Below, in pieces: positions 5,544-13,306 of a DNA stretch of 27,693 nucleotides (its first letter is position 1; every line of letters begins with the position of its first letter). The notes beneath the pieces are model-generated. The model was given only the letters and a program-made list of their open reading frames with translations. It ran no database searches and had not been told where the DNA came from. The stretch comes from Chloroflexota bacterium (lineage in GTDB: Bacteria > Chloroflexota > Dormibacteria > CF-121), in the NCBI GenBank assembly GCA_005880605.1, contig VBIS01000079.1, positions 1 to 27,693 on the forward strand, given 5' to 3'. Both the position numbers and the translations under genes were made by a program.

Positions 5544-6480
5544 GAGCCCCCACCCCGACCGTCCCCCGCACGCGGCGGAAGGGATAAGTTCAAACAGCGT
5601 CGTTGCGCTCGGAGATCCCGACTATCCCGCGCTGCTAACACAGATCCACGACCCGCCGCCGCGCCTGTACGTCAAGGGCAGGCTTCCGGCGGAGCCCATG
5701 ATTGCGATCGTCGGCTCGCGCCGCGCGACACCGTATGGCCAGCGGGCCGCCCATCGCCTGGGGCGAGATCTCTCGGAGGTCGGTGTGGTGGTCGTCAGTG
5801 GGCTGGCGCGGGGCATCGACGCGGCGGCCCATCGTGGCGCCCTCGAGGGAGGCAGCCCGACGGTGGCCGTGATGGCGACCGGTCTCGATCGGATCTACCC
5901 ACCCGAGCACGGCGAGCTGGCGCAGGCGATCGCGCAATCCGGGGCGGTCATCACCGAAGCCGAGCCAGGGACGCCGCCGCTGCCGGGCCGGTTTCCCGTG
6001 CGCAATCGAATCATCAGCGGGCTCAGCCTTGGGGTCATCGTGGTTGAGGCGGCGCAGCGAAGCGGTGCATTGATCACGGCGCGCATGGCCGCGGAACAGG
6101 GTCGCGATGTCCTTTGCGTTCCGGGCAGCATCGAGAATCCGCTGGCCATTGGGGTCCACCAGCTGATCAAGGATGGGGCGAAGCTGGTGCAAACGGTTGA
6201 GGACGTGCTCGATGAGTTTGCCGAGCTCTCTCGCGCACGCGCGCGAGCGCAGGCGCGCGTACACGCGCGCACGCGTGCGCGTACGCGCGCGGATTCGGGC
6301 CCGCAAGATCCGGAGCTTCTCGCCGTTTGGGAGTTGCTTGATTGGGTAGAACCGCGGCATCATGATGACCTGGCGGCCATGATGAACCTTGACATCAAGG
6401 AAGTGAACCGGCGCTTGACGATGTTGGAACTTAGCGGCTATATAATCGGCGACTGCGGCGCGGTGACACGCGCCTCTTAA
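5536..6480 (+). CDS. dprA: DNA-processing protein DprA
   Basis: DprA/Smf binds incoming single-stranded DNA and loads RecA during transformation. The Rossmann-like core is intact: IVGSRRATPYGQ, VSGLARGIDAAAH, TGLDRIYPPEH, FPVRNRIISGLSLGVIVVEA, SGALITARMAAEQG and VCVPG-like DVLCVPGS. The C-terminal winged helix (about 255-314) ends TRAS. I use GTG 5536, overlapping comM by 8 nt; the frame is open further upstream but only as a comM shadow. From this start the protein is 314 aa and begins almost directly with GDPDYPALL, so the N-terminal SAM-like domain of many DprAs is absent. An Arg-Ala-rich linker (about residues 234-254) joins core and winged helix and is encoded by an alternating purine-pyrimidine tract. 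Confidence 0.93.
   Translation: MDRSPHPDRPPHAAEGISSNSVVALGDPDYPALLTQIHDPPPRLYVKGRLPAEPMIAIVGSRRATPYGQRAAHRLGRDLSEVGVVVVSGLARGIDAAAHRGALEGGSPTVAVMATGLDRIYPPEHGELAQAIAQSGAVITEAEPGTPPLPGRFPVRNRIISGLSLGVIVVEAAQRSGALITARMAAEQGRDVLCVPGSIENPLAIGVHQLIKDGAKLVQTVEDVLDEFAELSRARARAQARVHARTRARTRADSGPQDPELLAVWELLDWVEPRHHDDLAAMMNLDIKEVNRRLTMLELSGYIIGDCGAVTRAS
6232..6291. repeat. Alternating purine-pyrimidine (Z-DNA-prone) tract inside dprA
   Basis: Bases 6253-6291 alternate purine and pyrimidine without a break for 39 nt, almost entirely CG with a few CA/TG and TA steps. A second perfect run of 14 nt spans 6232-6245, with one short interruption between. The tract encodes the Arg/Ala/His/Thr linker of DprA. 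Such sequence is a strong candidate for left-handed DNA under negative supercoiling. Confidence 0.7.
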
Positions 6481-6487
6481 GACTGAC

Positions 6488-8812
6488 ATGGCAAACCCAC
6501 TGATCATCGTTGAATCCCCAGCGAAGGCCAAGACGCTTGGCCGGTTTCTTGGTGGCAAGTACGAGATCCGCGCCTCGATGGGGCACGTCCGCGACTTGCC
6601 GAAGAGCACGCTCGGGATCGACGTCGAGCATTCCTTCAAGCCGGAATACGTCACGATCCCCGGTAAGGAATCGACGATCAAGGATTTGAAGGCGGCCGCC
6701 AAGGGGGCCTCCGAGATCCTGCTGGCCTCGGACCCCGACCGGGAAGGGGAGGCGATCGCCTGGCACCTGGCGCACGTTCTCAACCTGAAGGACCCGCAGC
6801 GCATCGAGCTGCACGAGATCACGCCCAGCGCCGTTGAAAAGGCGCTCAACGCGCTCCGGCCGATCAATCAGGACCTGGTGGATGCGCAGCAGGCGCGCCG
6901 CGTGATCGACCGCCTCGTCGGTTACAAGCTGAGCCCATTGCTGTGGAAGAAGATCCGAAAGGGCTTGAGTGCTGGCCGCGTTCAGTCGGTCGCGGTCCGG
7001 CTGGTTGTCGAGCGCGAAGAGGAGATCCAGAAATTCGTTCCGGTCGAGTCCTGGACGCTCGACGCGATGGTTTCGAAAGTCGAGCAGGCGCGAATCTTTC
7101 CAGCTCGCCTGTACAGCAAGCTGGGCGCCGAGGAAAAGCTCGAGCTGAAGGAAGAGAACGAGGTCAACGAGATCATGGCGCAGCTCGAGGGCGCCAGCTA
7201 CAAAGTGCTCTCGATTGAAACCAAGGACAGCACGCGGAATTCGCCGCCACCGTATAAGACGAGCACACTGCAACAGGATGCGTCCAACAAGCTGCGGATG
7301 AAGCCGAACCGGACCATGAGCCTCGCGCAGCAGCTATATGAGGGTGTTGAGCTCGGGGCGCAGGCACCGACCGGCCTTATCACCTACATGCGCACCGACT
7401 CGTTCCGCATCTCGGACGAGGCGTCGACCGCCGCACGGCGATTTATCACCGAGCAGTACGGTCCGACCTATGCCCGGCGTGACAAAGCCGAGTACAAGGC
7501 AAAGGGCTCCGTGCAGGATGCGCACGAGGCCATCCGCCCCACCGATGTCACGCGGACCCCGGATGCCGTCCGCGCGTTTCTGACACCGGACCTGCTCCGG
7601 CTCTATCGCCTGATCTGGCAGCGTTTCACAGCCAGCCAGATGACCCCGGCGCGCTTCGCGCAGACGCGTGTTGATATCGGCGCCGCCGACTACCTGTTCC
7701 GAGCGAACGGCTCGGTGCTCGTCTTCGACGGCTTCTATCGCGTCTGGGAGCGGGACAGCGACAACGACGAGGAGAAGGAACTGCCCGCGCTATCGGTTGA
7801 CGAGCCGCTCAGCTTGCAGGAACTGAAGCCGGAGCAGCACTTTACGCAACCGCCGCCGCGATACACAGAAGCATCCTTGATCAAGGCGCTGGAGGAGCTG
7901 GGCGTCGGCCGTCCGAGCACCTTCGCACCCACGGTGGAAGTCATCCAGACGCGTCACTACGTCAAGCAAGAAGAGCGCCGGCTGTCCCCAACCGACCTGG
8001 GCGTCACCGTCAACGGGTGGCTGGTCGAGCACTTCAGCGACATCGTCGACACTACCTTCACCGCGAGCATGGAGGAAGAGCTCGACGACGTCGAAGAGGG
8101 ACGTCGGAAATGGGTGCCGATCGTTCGGGAGTTCTACCAACCCTTCGCCAAGACGCTGACGAAGGCCGAAGCTACCGACCGAATCAAAGTCCCGATGCGG
8201 GAAACCGGTGAGGACTGCCCCAAGTGCAAGGAAGAGGGACGCGATGGCCGGCTGGTTCATCGGATGAGCCGGCTGGGAGAGTTCATCGGCTGCTCGCTGT
8301 ACCCGAAATGCGACTACATCCAGGGCCGGGAAGGACAGGAGAAGGCGCCGCCCGCGGAGCCGACCGGCGAGATGTGTCCCAAGTGCGGCAAGCCATTGGT
8401 CACACGCAACGGAAAGCGCGGACCCTTTGTCGCCTGTTCCGGCTACCCGAAGTGCCGCTACGTCAAGCGTGAGATCGACCCCGCCGACATCATCCAGGAC
8501 CGGGTGTGCCCCACCTGTGGGAAGCCACTCCTGAATCGCAAGGGTCGGTTCGGGACCTTCGTCGGCTGTTCCGGCTACCCGGACTGCCGCTACATCGAAG
8601 GCGGCAAGCGGGTCGTGACACCGCCGGCGGCCAGCGAGCTCCTCATGGACGACCCCTGCCCGCGTTGCGGCAAGCCCCAGGTCCTCCGCCAGGGTCGCTA
8701 CGGCGAGTTCAAGAGCTGCTCCGATTACCCGGCGTGCAAACCCGAGCGGGCGGCACGCACCCGAGCGCCTCGCGCCCCACGGGCACGGAAGCCGACCATT
8801 CCTGCGGCATAG
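6488..8812 (+). CDS. topA: DNA topoisomerase I
   Basis: Type IA topoisomerase of 774 aa that relaxes negative supercoils. Toprim domain at the N-terminus (IIVESPAKAKT at 6-16, SDPDREGEAIAWH with Asp82/Asp84), then the 5Y-CAP-like core with active-site Tyr300 in ITYMRTDSFRIS, and HEAIRPTDV. The C-terminus carries four zinc-ribbon repeats starting near Cys577, Cys630, Cys674 and Cys724, each with CPxC...C-x5-C spacing, then a short basic tail (RAPRAPRARKP). All four metal sites keep four cysteines. ATG at 6488, seven bases after the dprA stop, without a clear Shine-Dalgarno; a TATAAT at 6440-6445 inside dprA could give it its own promoter. Confidence 0.97.
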   Translation: MANPLIIVESPAKAKTLGRFLGGKYEIRASMGHVRDLPKSTLGIDVEHSFKPEYVTIPGKESTIKDLKAAAKGASEILLASDPDREGEAIAWHLAHVLNLKDPQRIELHEITPSAVEKALNALRPINQDLVDAQQARRVIDRLVGYKLSPLLWKKIRKGLSAGRVQSVAVRLVVEREEEIQKFVPVESWTLDAMVSKVEQARIFPARLYSKLGAEEKLELKEENEVNEIMAQLEGASYKVLSIETKDSTRNSPPPYKTSTLQQDASNKLRMKPNRTMSLAQQLYEGVELGAQAPTGLITYMRTDSFRISDEASTAARRFITEQYGPTYARRDKAEYKAKGSVQDAHEAIRPTDVTRTPDAVRAFLTPDLLRLYRLIWQRFTASQMTPARFAQTRVDIGAADYLFRANGSVLVFDGFYRVWERDSDNDEEKELPALSVDEPLSLQELKPEQHFTQPPPRYTEASLIKALEELGVGRPSTFAPTVEVIQTRHYVKQEERRLSPTDLGVTVNGWLVEHFSDIVDTTFTASMEEELDDVEEGRRKWVPIVREFYQPFAKTLTKAEATDRIKVPMRETGEDCPKCKEEGRDGRLVHRMSRLGEFIGCSLYPKCDYIQGREGQEKAPPAEPTGEMCPKCGKPLVTRNGKRGPFVACSGYPKCRYVKREIDPADIIQDRVCPTCGKPLLNRKGRFGTFVGCSGYPDCRYIEGGKRVVTPPAASELLMDDPCPRCGKPQVLRQGRYGEFKSCSDYPACKPERAARTRAPRAPRARKPTIPAA

Positions 8813-8818
8813 CCCGGG

Positions 8819-8846
8819 TTTCAAACTCTTCTTCAGCGGCTATACT
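8819..8846 (+). promoter_or_regulatory. Probable promoter of the rpsB operon
   Basis: TATACT at 8841-8846 is a strong -10 box, with a weak TTTCAA -35 (8819-8824) 16 bp upstream, just after the topA stop. Transcription would start near 8853, leaving a leader of about 100 nt ahead of rpsB. This 139-nt gap is the longest in the window. Confidence 0.6.
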
Positions 8847-8859
8847 TTGGCGAGCAAAT

Positions 8860-8940
8860 AAGCACGTCTCCTGACGGCGTCGGGTTGCCTACCACAGGTC
8901 CGGTAGCCGGAAGACGGGGGCGGAAGTACAAACAGGAGGT
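8860..8940 (+). promoter_or_regulatory. Structured rpsB leader
   Basis: CGTCT 8865-8869 can pair with AGACG 8912-8916, enclosing a small GAC/GTC hairpin (8873-8881) and a CTACC/GGTAG hairpin (8889-8893 with 8902-8906, 8-nt loop): a three-way-junction layout. It ends before the strong ribosome-binding site AGGAGG at 8934-8939. Ribosomal protein S2 autoregulates its operon through its leader in other bacteria, so this is a candidate S2-binding leader. The pairing was drawn by eye. Confidence 0.4.
8934..8939 (+). promoter_or_regulatory. Strong Shine-Dalgarno site of rpsB
   Basis: AGGAGG twelve bases before the ATG of rpsB. It is the best ribosome-binding site in the window and contrasts with the many genes here that have none. 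Confidence 0.75.
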
Positions 8941-8951
8941 CCGTTTTTCGT

Positions 8952-9791
8952 ATGCCACTCGTCACGCTCAAGCAACTCCTCGAGGCCGGCGTCCACTTCG
9001 GCCACCAGACCAGTCGCTGGAATCCCAAGATGAAGCGGTACATCTTTACCGCGCGCAACGGGATCCACATCATCGACCTTCAGCAGACCGTCAAGCTGCT
9101 GGATGACGCGTCCACCTGGGTAAAAGATGTCGTTGGCGGTGGCCGCATGGTCCTCTTCATCGGCACCAAGAAGCAGGCGCAGGAATCGATCGAATTGGAA
9201 GCCCGTCGTTCCGGCATGCCCTACGTCAATCACCGCTGGATGGGCGGCATGCTGACCAACTTCACCGTCATGCGCCGGCAAATCGATCGGTTGAACAGCC
9301 TGCGGGCCATCCGCAACAACGGCGGCTTTACCGGCAGCAAGAAGGCGATCACCCAGCTCGAAGAGGAATACCAGCGGCTCGAGCGCTTCTTCGGTGGGAT
9401 GGCGGAGATGAAGCGCCTGCCCGGCGCGGTGTACGTGGTCGACCCGCGCAAAGAGCACATCGCCATCACCGAAGCCCGCAAGCTGGGGATCCCAGTCGTC
9501 GCCATCACCGACTCCAACTGCGACCCGGATGAGATCGATCACGTCATCCCCGGAAACGATGACGCGATCCGTGCCGTCAAGCTGATCACGTCGAAAATCG
9601 CCGACGCCGCGCTCGAGGCGCGTCAGCTGATCAGCCCAGAGGAGCTCACCGCCGCGCCCGAGGTGCCGGTCACCGAGTTCGAGTTCGGAGCCGGAGAAGA
9701 AGAGGAAGAAGAGGAGAAGGGGTTCGCCGGAATGCCGAAAATCGATGAGGCCGAGTTCTATGAGGACGAGGCCCTGGACGATGAGAAGTAA
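8952..9791 (+). CDS. rpsB: 30S ribosomal protein S2
   Basis: Small-subunit protein S2, 279 aa. Hallmarks: LLEAGVHFGHQTSRWNPKM, YIFTARNGIHIIDLQQT, FIGTKKQAQE, YVNHRWMGGMLTNF, YVVDPRKEHIAITEA, VVAITDSNCDPD and the C-terminal IPGNDDAIRAVKLI. The last 45 residues form an acidic tail (about seven consecutive Glu, then DEAEFYEDEALDDEK) beyond the usual fold. First gene of a plus-strand cluster; tsf starts two bases after its stop, the near-universal rpsB-tsf pair. Confidence 0.98.
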   Translation: MPLVTLKQLLEAGVHFGHQTSRWNPKMKRYIFTARNGIHIIDLQQTVKLLDDASTWVKDVVGGGRMVLFIGTKKQAQESIELEARRSGMPYVNHRWMGGMLTNFTVMRRQIDRLNSLRAIRNNGGFTGSKKAITQLEEEYQRLERFFGGMAEMKRLPGAVYVVDPRKEHIAITEARKLGIPVVAITDSNCDPDEIDHVIPGNDDAIRAVKLITSKIADAALEARQLISPEELTAAPEVPVTEFEFGAGEEEEEEEKGFAGMPKIDEAEFYEDEALDDEK

Positions 9792-9793
9792 CC

Positions 9794-10393
9794 ATGGCCA
9801 TATCAGCTGATCAGGTCAAGGCGCTCCGCGACGTCACTGGCGCGGGCATGATGGATTCCAAGCGCGCCCTCGAGGCCACCAATGGCGACATCGAGAAAGC
9901 GAAGGACTGGCTGCGGCTGAAAGGCATCGCGAAGGCCGGCGCCAAATCCACGCGCAGCGCGCGCGAAGGGATCATCGCGACCTACGTCCATCACAACCAT
10001 CAGTTGGGCGTGCTGCTCGAGCTCAATAGCGAGAGTGACTTCGTCGCGCGCAACGAGGAGTTCAAGCACCTGGCGCATGAGATCGCCGTCCACATCGCGG
10101 CGGCGGAGCCGCGGTATTTGCGGCGCGAGGACGTGCCGCAGGACGTGCTTAATCGCGAGCGCGCTATCTTCGAAGCCCAGGCAAGCGAGCAGAAGAAGCC
10201 ACCCCAGGTGATCGAAAAGATCGTCCAGGGAAAGCTCAACGACTTCTACAAACGCGAGGTGCTACTCGACCAGCCCTTCGCCAAGGACGACAAGCGGACG
10301 GTGGACCAGATGCTCAAAGAGGCGATCGCCAAGCTCGGCGAGAACATAACCATTTCCCGCTTTGCTCGTTTCAAAGTCGGAGAAGCCAACTAG
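9794..10393 (+). CDS. tsf: Elongation factor Ts (short form)
   Basis: Guanine-nucleotide exchange factor for EF-Tu, 199 aa. N-terminal UBA-like domain with TGAGMMDSKRALEATNGD and the basic AKAGAKSTRSAREG stretch, then one EF-Ts dimerisation-type domain (GVLLELNSESDFVARNEEF). The C-terminus has VEKIVQGKLNDFYKREVLL-type sequence and VDQMLKEAIAKLGENI. At about 200 aa it belongs to the short class seen in Thermus, cyanobacteria and Chloroflexi rather than the 280-aa E. coli form. GAGAAG precedes the ATG. Confidence 0.97.
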   Translation: MAISADQVKALRDVTGAGMMDSKRALEATNGDIEKAKDWLRLKGIAKAGAKSTRSAREGIIATYVHHNHQLGVLLELNSESDFVARNEEFKHLAHEIAVHIAAAEPRYLRREDVPQDVLNRERAIFEAQASEQKKPPQVIEKIVQGKLNDFYKREVLLDQPFAKDDKRTVDQMLKEAIAKLGENITISRFARFKVGEAN

Positions 10394-10410
10394 TCCAACC
10401 GCTGCATGCT

Positions 10411-11148
10411 GTGATCAAACCGACGGCCCAGCCGCGCTACAAACGGGTGCTCCTCAAGCTGGGAGGCGAGGGCCTCGCTGGAAAAGCTGCCTTTGGGATC
10501 GATCCGGAGGTCGTCAATGAAATCGCCGAGAACATCATCGCGGTGAAAAACGCCTTCAACACCCAGTTCGCGATCGTGGTGGGTGGCGGCAACATCATCC
10601 GCGGCGACGCAGCCAGCAAGCGAGGCATGGACCGGGTCACAGCGGATTACATGGGCATGCTCGGCACCGTCATCAACGCCCTGGCGCTGCAGGATGCGCT
10701 CGAGAACCGGGGCCAGCCGACCCGGGTGCAGACCGCGATCAGCATGCACCAGATCGCGGAGCCCTACATCCGGCGGCGTGCCGTGCGGCACCTGGAGAAG
10801 GGCCGCGTTGTGATCCTCGCCGCCGGCAGCGGCAATCCCTACTTCAGCACCGATACGACGGCCGCGCTCAGGGCGGTCGAGATCGAGGCGGAGGTCGTGC
10901 TCAAGGCGACCAAGGTCGACGGCATCTATGATGCGGACCCAGTGACGAATCCGAAGGCCAAGCGATTTGCCCGGCTCGGCTACCTTGACCTGATCAACAA
11001 AGACCTGCGCGTGATGGATCATACGGCGGTGACGCTTTGCCGTGAGAACAACATCCCCATCATCGTGTTCGACCTCTCCCACACCGGTCACCTCGAGGGG
11101 GTCATCGGGGGCAAGCAGATCGGCACTATCGTTGGGGCACCCGAATGA
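10411..11148 (+). CDS. pyrH: Uridylate kinase (UMP kinase)
   Basis: Hexameric bacterial UMP kinase of the amino-acid-kinase fold, 245 aa, making UDP from UMP and ATP. Motifs: VLLKLGGEGLAG, IVVGGGNIIRGD, DYMGMLGTVINALALQDALE, GNPYFSTDTTAALRAVEI, ATKVDGIYDADP and VMDHTAVTLCRENNIPIIVF. GTG start at 10411 with no visible Shine-Dalgarno. Its TGA overlaps the frr ATG (ATGA), implying coupled translation. Confidence 0.97.
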   Translation: MIKPTAQPRYKRVLLKLGGEGLAGKAAFGIDPEVVNEIAENIIAVKNAFNTQFAIVVGGGNIIRGDAASKRGMDRVTADYMGMLGTVINALALQDALENRGQPTRVQTAISMHQIAEPYIRRRAVRHLEKGRVVILAAGSGNPYFSTDTTAALRAVEIEAEVVLKATKVDGIYDADPVTNPKAKRFARLGYLDLINKDLRVMDHTAVTLCRENNIPIIVFDLSHTGHLEGVIGGKQIGTIVGAPE

Positions 11149-11702
11149 TCGAAGCCAACGTCAAGGACGCGGAAACCAAAATGCAGAAGAGCCTGGAGGC
11201 CCTTGGCAAAGAGATCCTGACGATCCGGACGGGACGAGCCAGCCCATCGCTGGTGGACAAGCTCCCCGTCGAGTACTACGGAAATCCCACGCCGTTGAAC
11301 CAATTGGCCACCATCACCGTGCCCGAAGCCCGCATGATCCTGATCCAACCCTGGGACCGGACCATCATCGGCGCCGTGGAGAAGGCGATCCAGAAGTCGG
11401 AGCTGGGGTTGAACCCCGGCAACGACGGCCAGCTGATCCGGGTCCCGATCCCTCCGTTGAATGAGGAGCGGCGGCGCGAATATGCGCGACTCGTGAAGCG
11501 CTACGCCGAGGGCGCGCACATCGCGGTTCGCAACATTCGTCGGGAGCAGGTGGACCGCGTCAAGGCGCTCGAAAAGGAGAAAAAGATTTCGGCCGACGAA
11601 GCGCACCGCGGCGGTGACCAGTTGCAGAAGCTCGCGGACCGGTACATCGCCCTGGTCGACCAGATGGCGGCGCGCAAAGAAGCGGAAATCATGGAGGTCT
11701 AA
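11145..11702 (+). CDS. frr: Ribosome recycling factor
   Basis: 185-aa factor that, with EF-G, splits the post-termination ribosome. Clear RRF features: TIRTGRASPSLVDKLPVEYY, NPTPLNQLATITVPEARMI, NPGNDGQLIRVPIPPLNEERR and the C-terminal helix RNIRREQVDRVKALEKEKKI, DEAHRGGDQLQKLADRYI. ATG at 11145 is the ATGA overlap with pyrH. Placement between pyrH and uppS is standard. Confidence 0.97.
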   Translation: MIEANVKDAETKMQKSLEALGKEILTIRTGRASPSLVDKLPVEYYGNPTPLNQLATITVPEARMILIQPWDRTIIGAVEKAIQKSELGLNPGNDGQLIRVPIPPLNEERRREYARLVKRYAEGAHIAVRNIRREQVDRVKALEKEKKISADEAHRGGDQLQKLADRYIALVDQMAARKEAEIMEV

Positions 11703-11718
11703 CGCCCAAGCACCCCAG

Positions 11719-12441
11719 GTGAGCCAGTTGCCCCCGCCCGAGCACGTCGCAATCATCATGGATGGCAACAGTCGCTGGGCCCGCGAGCGCCTGCTGCCTC
11801 GCGTCATGGGCCACAAGGCTGGGATCGAGGCCATCCGCCGGGTCGCCGAGGCGGCCGACAAGCGAGGCATCCGGGTCCTGACGCTCTACGCTTTCTCGAC
11901 CGAGAACTGGTCGCGACCGCGCGACGAGGTCGAGGCCCTGATGAACCTGTTCTCGGAGACGATCCGCCGCGAGGTCGATGAGCTGGCGGAGCGCGGGATC
12001 GAGCTGCGATTCTCGGGACGGCTGCAAGACCTCTCCGCCCCGCTCCAGGAACAGATGCGCCAGGCGAATGAGCGAACCCGGGTCAGCGGGAGGGCCATCC
12101 TCAACATCGCCATCAATTACGGCGGCCGCCAGGAGATCATCGATGCCATCCACGAACTGGCGCAAGAGGGGGCGGACCTGGCGCAGCTGGACGAACGCGC
12201 CCTGGCGAGTCACCTGTACACTCGCGGGCTCCCCGATCCGGACCTGGTCATCCGCACGGCCGGCGAAATGCGACTCAGCAACTTCTTGCTCTGGCAGGCG
12301 GCCTACTCCGAGTTTTACAGCACGCAGACGCTGTGGCCGGATTTCGGCGGGGCCGACTTCGACGAGGCGCTCGCCTCGTACCAGCGGCGCGTGCGCCGTT
12401 TTGGGGCGAGGCCCGAGGAGGTCTCCAATCGAGGCCGCTGA
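11719..12441 (+). CDS. uppS: Isoprenyl transferase (undecaprenyl diphosphate synthase)
   Basis: cis-Prenyltransferase of 240 aa that elongates farnesyl-PP with isopentenyl-PP to the C55 lipid carrier used in wall synthesis. Motifs: VAIIMDGNSRWA with catalytic Asp15, GHKAGIEAIRR, LTLYAFSTENWSRP, LNIAINYGGRQEI, DPDLVIRTAGEMRLSNFLLWQ and AYSEFY. The usual RTSGE motif reads RTAGE. GTG 11719 is the first start after frr and places MDGN at the normal distance; upstream in-frame sequence is an frr shadow. Confidence 0.95.
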   Translation: MSQLPPPEHVAIIMDGNSRWARERLLPRVMGHKAGIEAIRRVAEAADKRGIRVLTLYAFSTENWSRPRDEVEALMNLFSETIRREVDELAERGIELRFSGRLQDLSAPLQEQMRQANERTRVSGRAILNIAINYGGRQEIIDAIHELAQEGADLAQLDERALASHLYTRGLPDPDLVIRTAGEMRLSNFLLWQAAYSEFYSTQTLWPDFGGADFDEALASYQRRVRRFGARPEEVSNRGR

Positions 12442-12487
12442 CGCGGAGGCCGGCCAGACCCCCGCGGTCGTCGCACGCCGTTCCAAT

Positions 12488-13294
12488 ATGCCGACCCGGA
12501 TCGTCACCGCCGCAGTGCTGATCGCCCTCGTGCTAGCAGCCCTGATCGCCGGGTCCATCTGGGTGTACGCGGCGGTCGGCGTGGTCCTGGGGGCGGGGCT
12601 GATCGAGTACTGGCAGCTCACCCGCGCCATGGGGACGCCTGCGCCACTCTGGCTGCTCTTCCCGCTGGCCTATGCGCTTCTCCTGCGCGATCGGTTGCCC
12701 TCCTGGGCCAGCGTCAGCTTCGTGTTGGCAGCGGGGACCGTGCTGGGTCTCGGCGCCCTGGTGTTCGTCCGTGACTGGCGGGCCAGCCTCAGTCGCTGGG
12801 CGCTGGCGGTGGGCGGCAGCCTCTATCTCGGTTTCTTACTGAGCTTCTACCTCGCGCTCTATTTCCTGCACCAGCCCGACCCGAATCACCTCGGGTTTGG
12901 CTATGTCATCGCCGTCTTCGGCGCCATCTGGGTCGGCGACACCGCCGCCATGGTGGTGGGTGTCCGTTTCGGACGACATCCGTTTTTTGCGCGCATCAGT
13001 CCCAAAAAGACGGTGGAAGGAGCCGTCGCCGAGCTGATTGCCAGCATGATTTTCTTTGGGATCGCCGGCTTGTTGCTGAACATCAGCTTTCCTCATAACC
13101 TGATCCTGGGACTCTTGATTGGCGCGGTGGCGGAGATCGGCGACCTGGTCGAGTCGCAGATCAAGCGGACCGCGGGGGTCAAAGACACGAGCCAGCTGAT
13201 TCCCGGCCACGGCGGTGCGCTCGATCGTATTGATTCGCTGCTCCTGGTGGGAGTCGTCGTGTACTATTACGTCACTTTCCTGCACCTTGCCTGA
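12488..13294 (+). CDS. cdsA: Phosphatidate cytidylyltransferase (CDP-diglyceride synthase)
   Basis: Integral membrane enzyme of 268 aa making CDP-diacylglycerol from phosphatidate and CTP. About seven hydrophobic segments, the first at residues 6-36. The CDS signature is complete: SPKKTVEGA, then GDLVESQIKRTAGVKDTSQL and IPGHGGALDRIDSLL, with VGDTAAMVVGVRFGRH earlier. ATG 12488 starts right before the first membrane helix; the open frame upstream is an uppS shadow. Sits between uppS and dxr as in most bacteria. Confidence 0.95.
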   Translation: MPTRIVTAAVLIALVLAALIAGSIWVYAAVGVVLGAGLIEYWQLTRAMGTPAPLWLLFPLAYALLLRDRLPSWASVSFVLAAGTVLGLGALVFVRDWRASLSRWALAVGGSLYLGFLLSFYLALYFLHQPDPNHLGFGYVIAVFGAIWVGDTAAMVVGVRFGRHPFFARISPKKTVEGAVAELIASMIFFGIAGLLLNISFPHNLILGLLIGAVAEIGDLVESQIKRTAGVKDTSQLIPGHGGALDRIDSLLLVGVVVYYYVTFLHLA

Positions 13295-13306
13295 GCGGTT
13301 GGTGCA

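Noticed and set aside
4790..5587. 265-aa plus-strand frame inside comM
   Set aside because: Arg/Ala/Pro-rich alternate frame of comM, without a start signal or motif.
5635..6867. 410-aa minus-strand open frame across dprA and topA
   Set aside because: Antisense shadow; the Arg-rich stretch is the reverse reading of the alternating tract.
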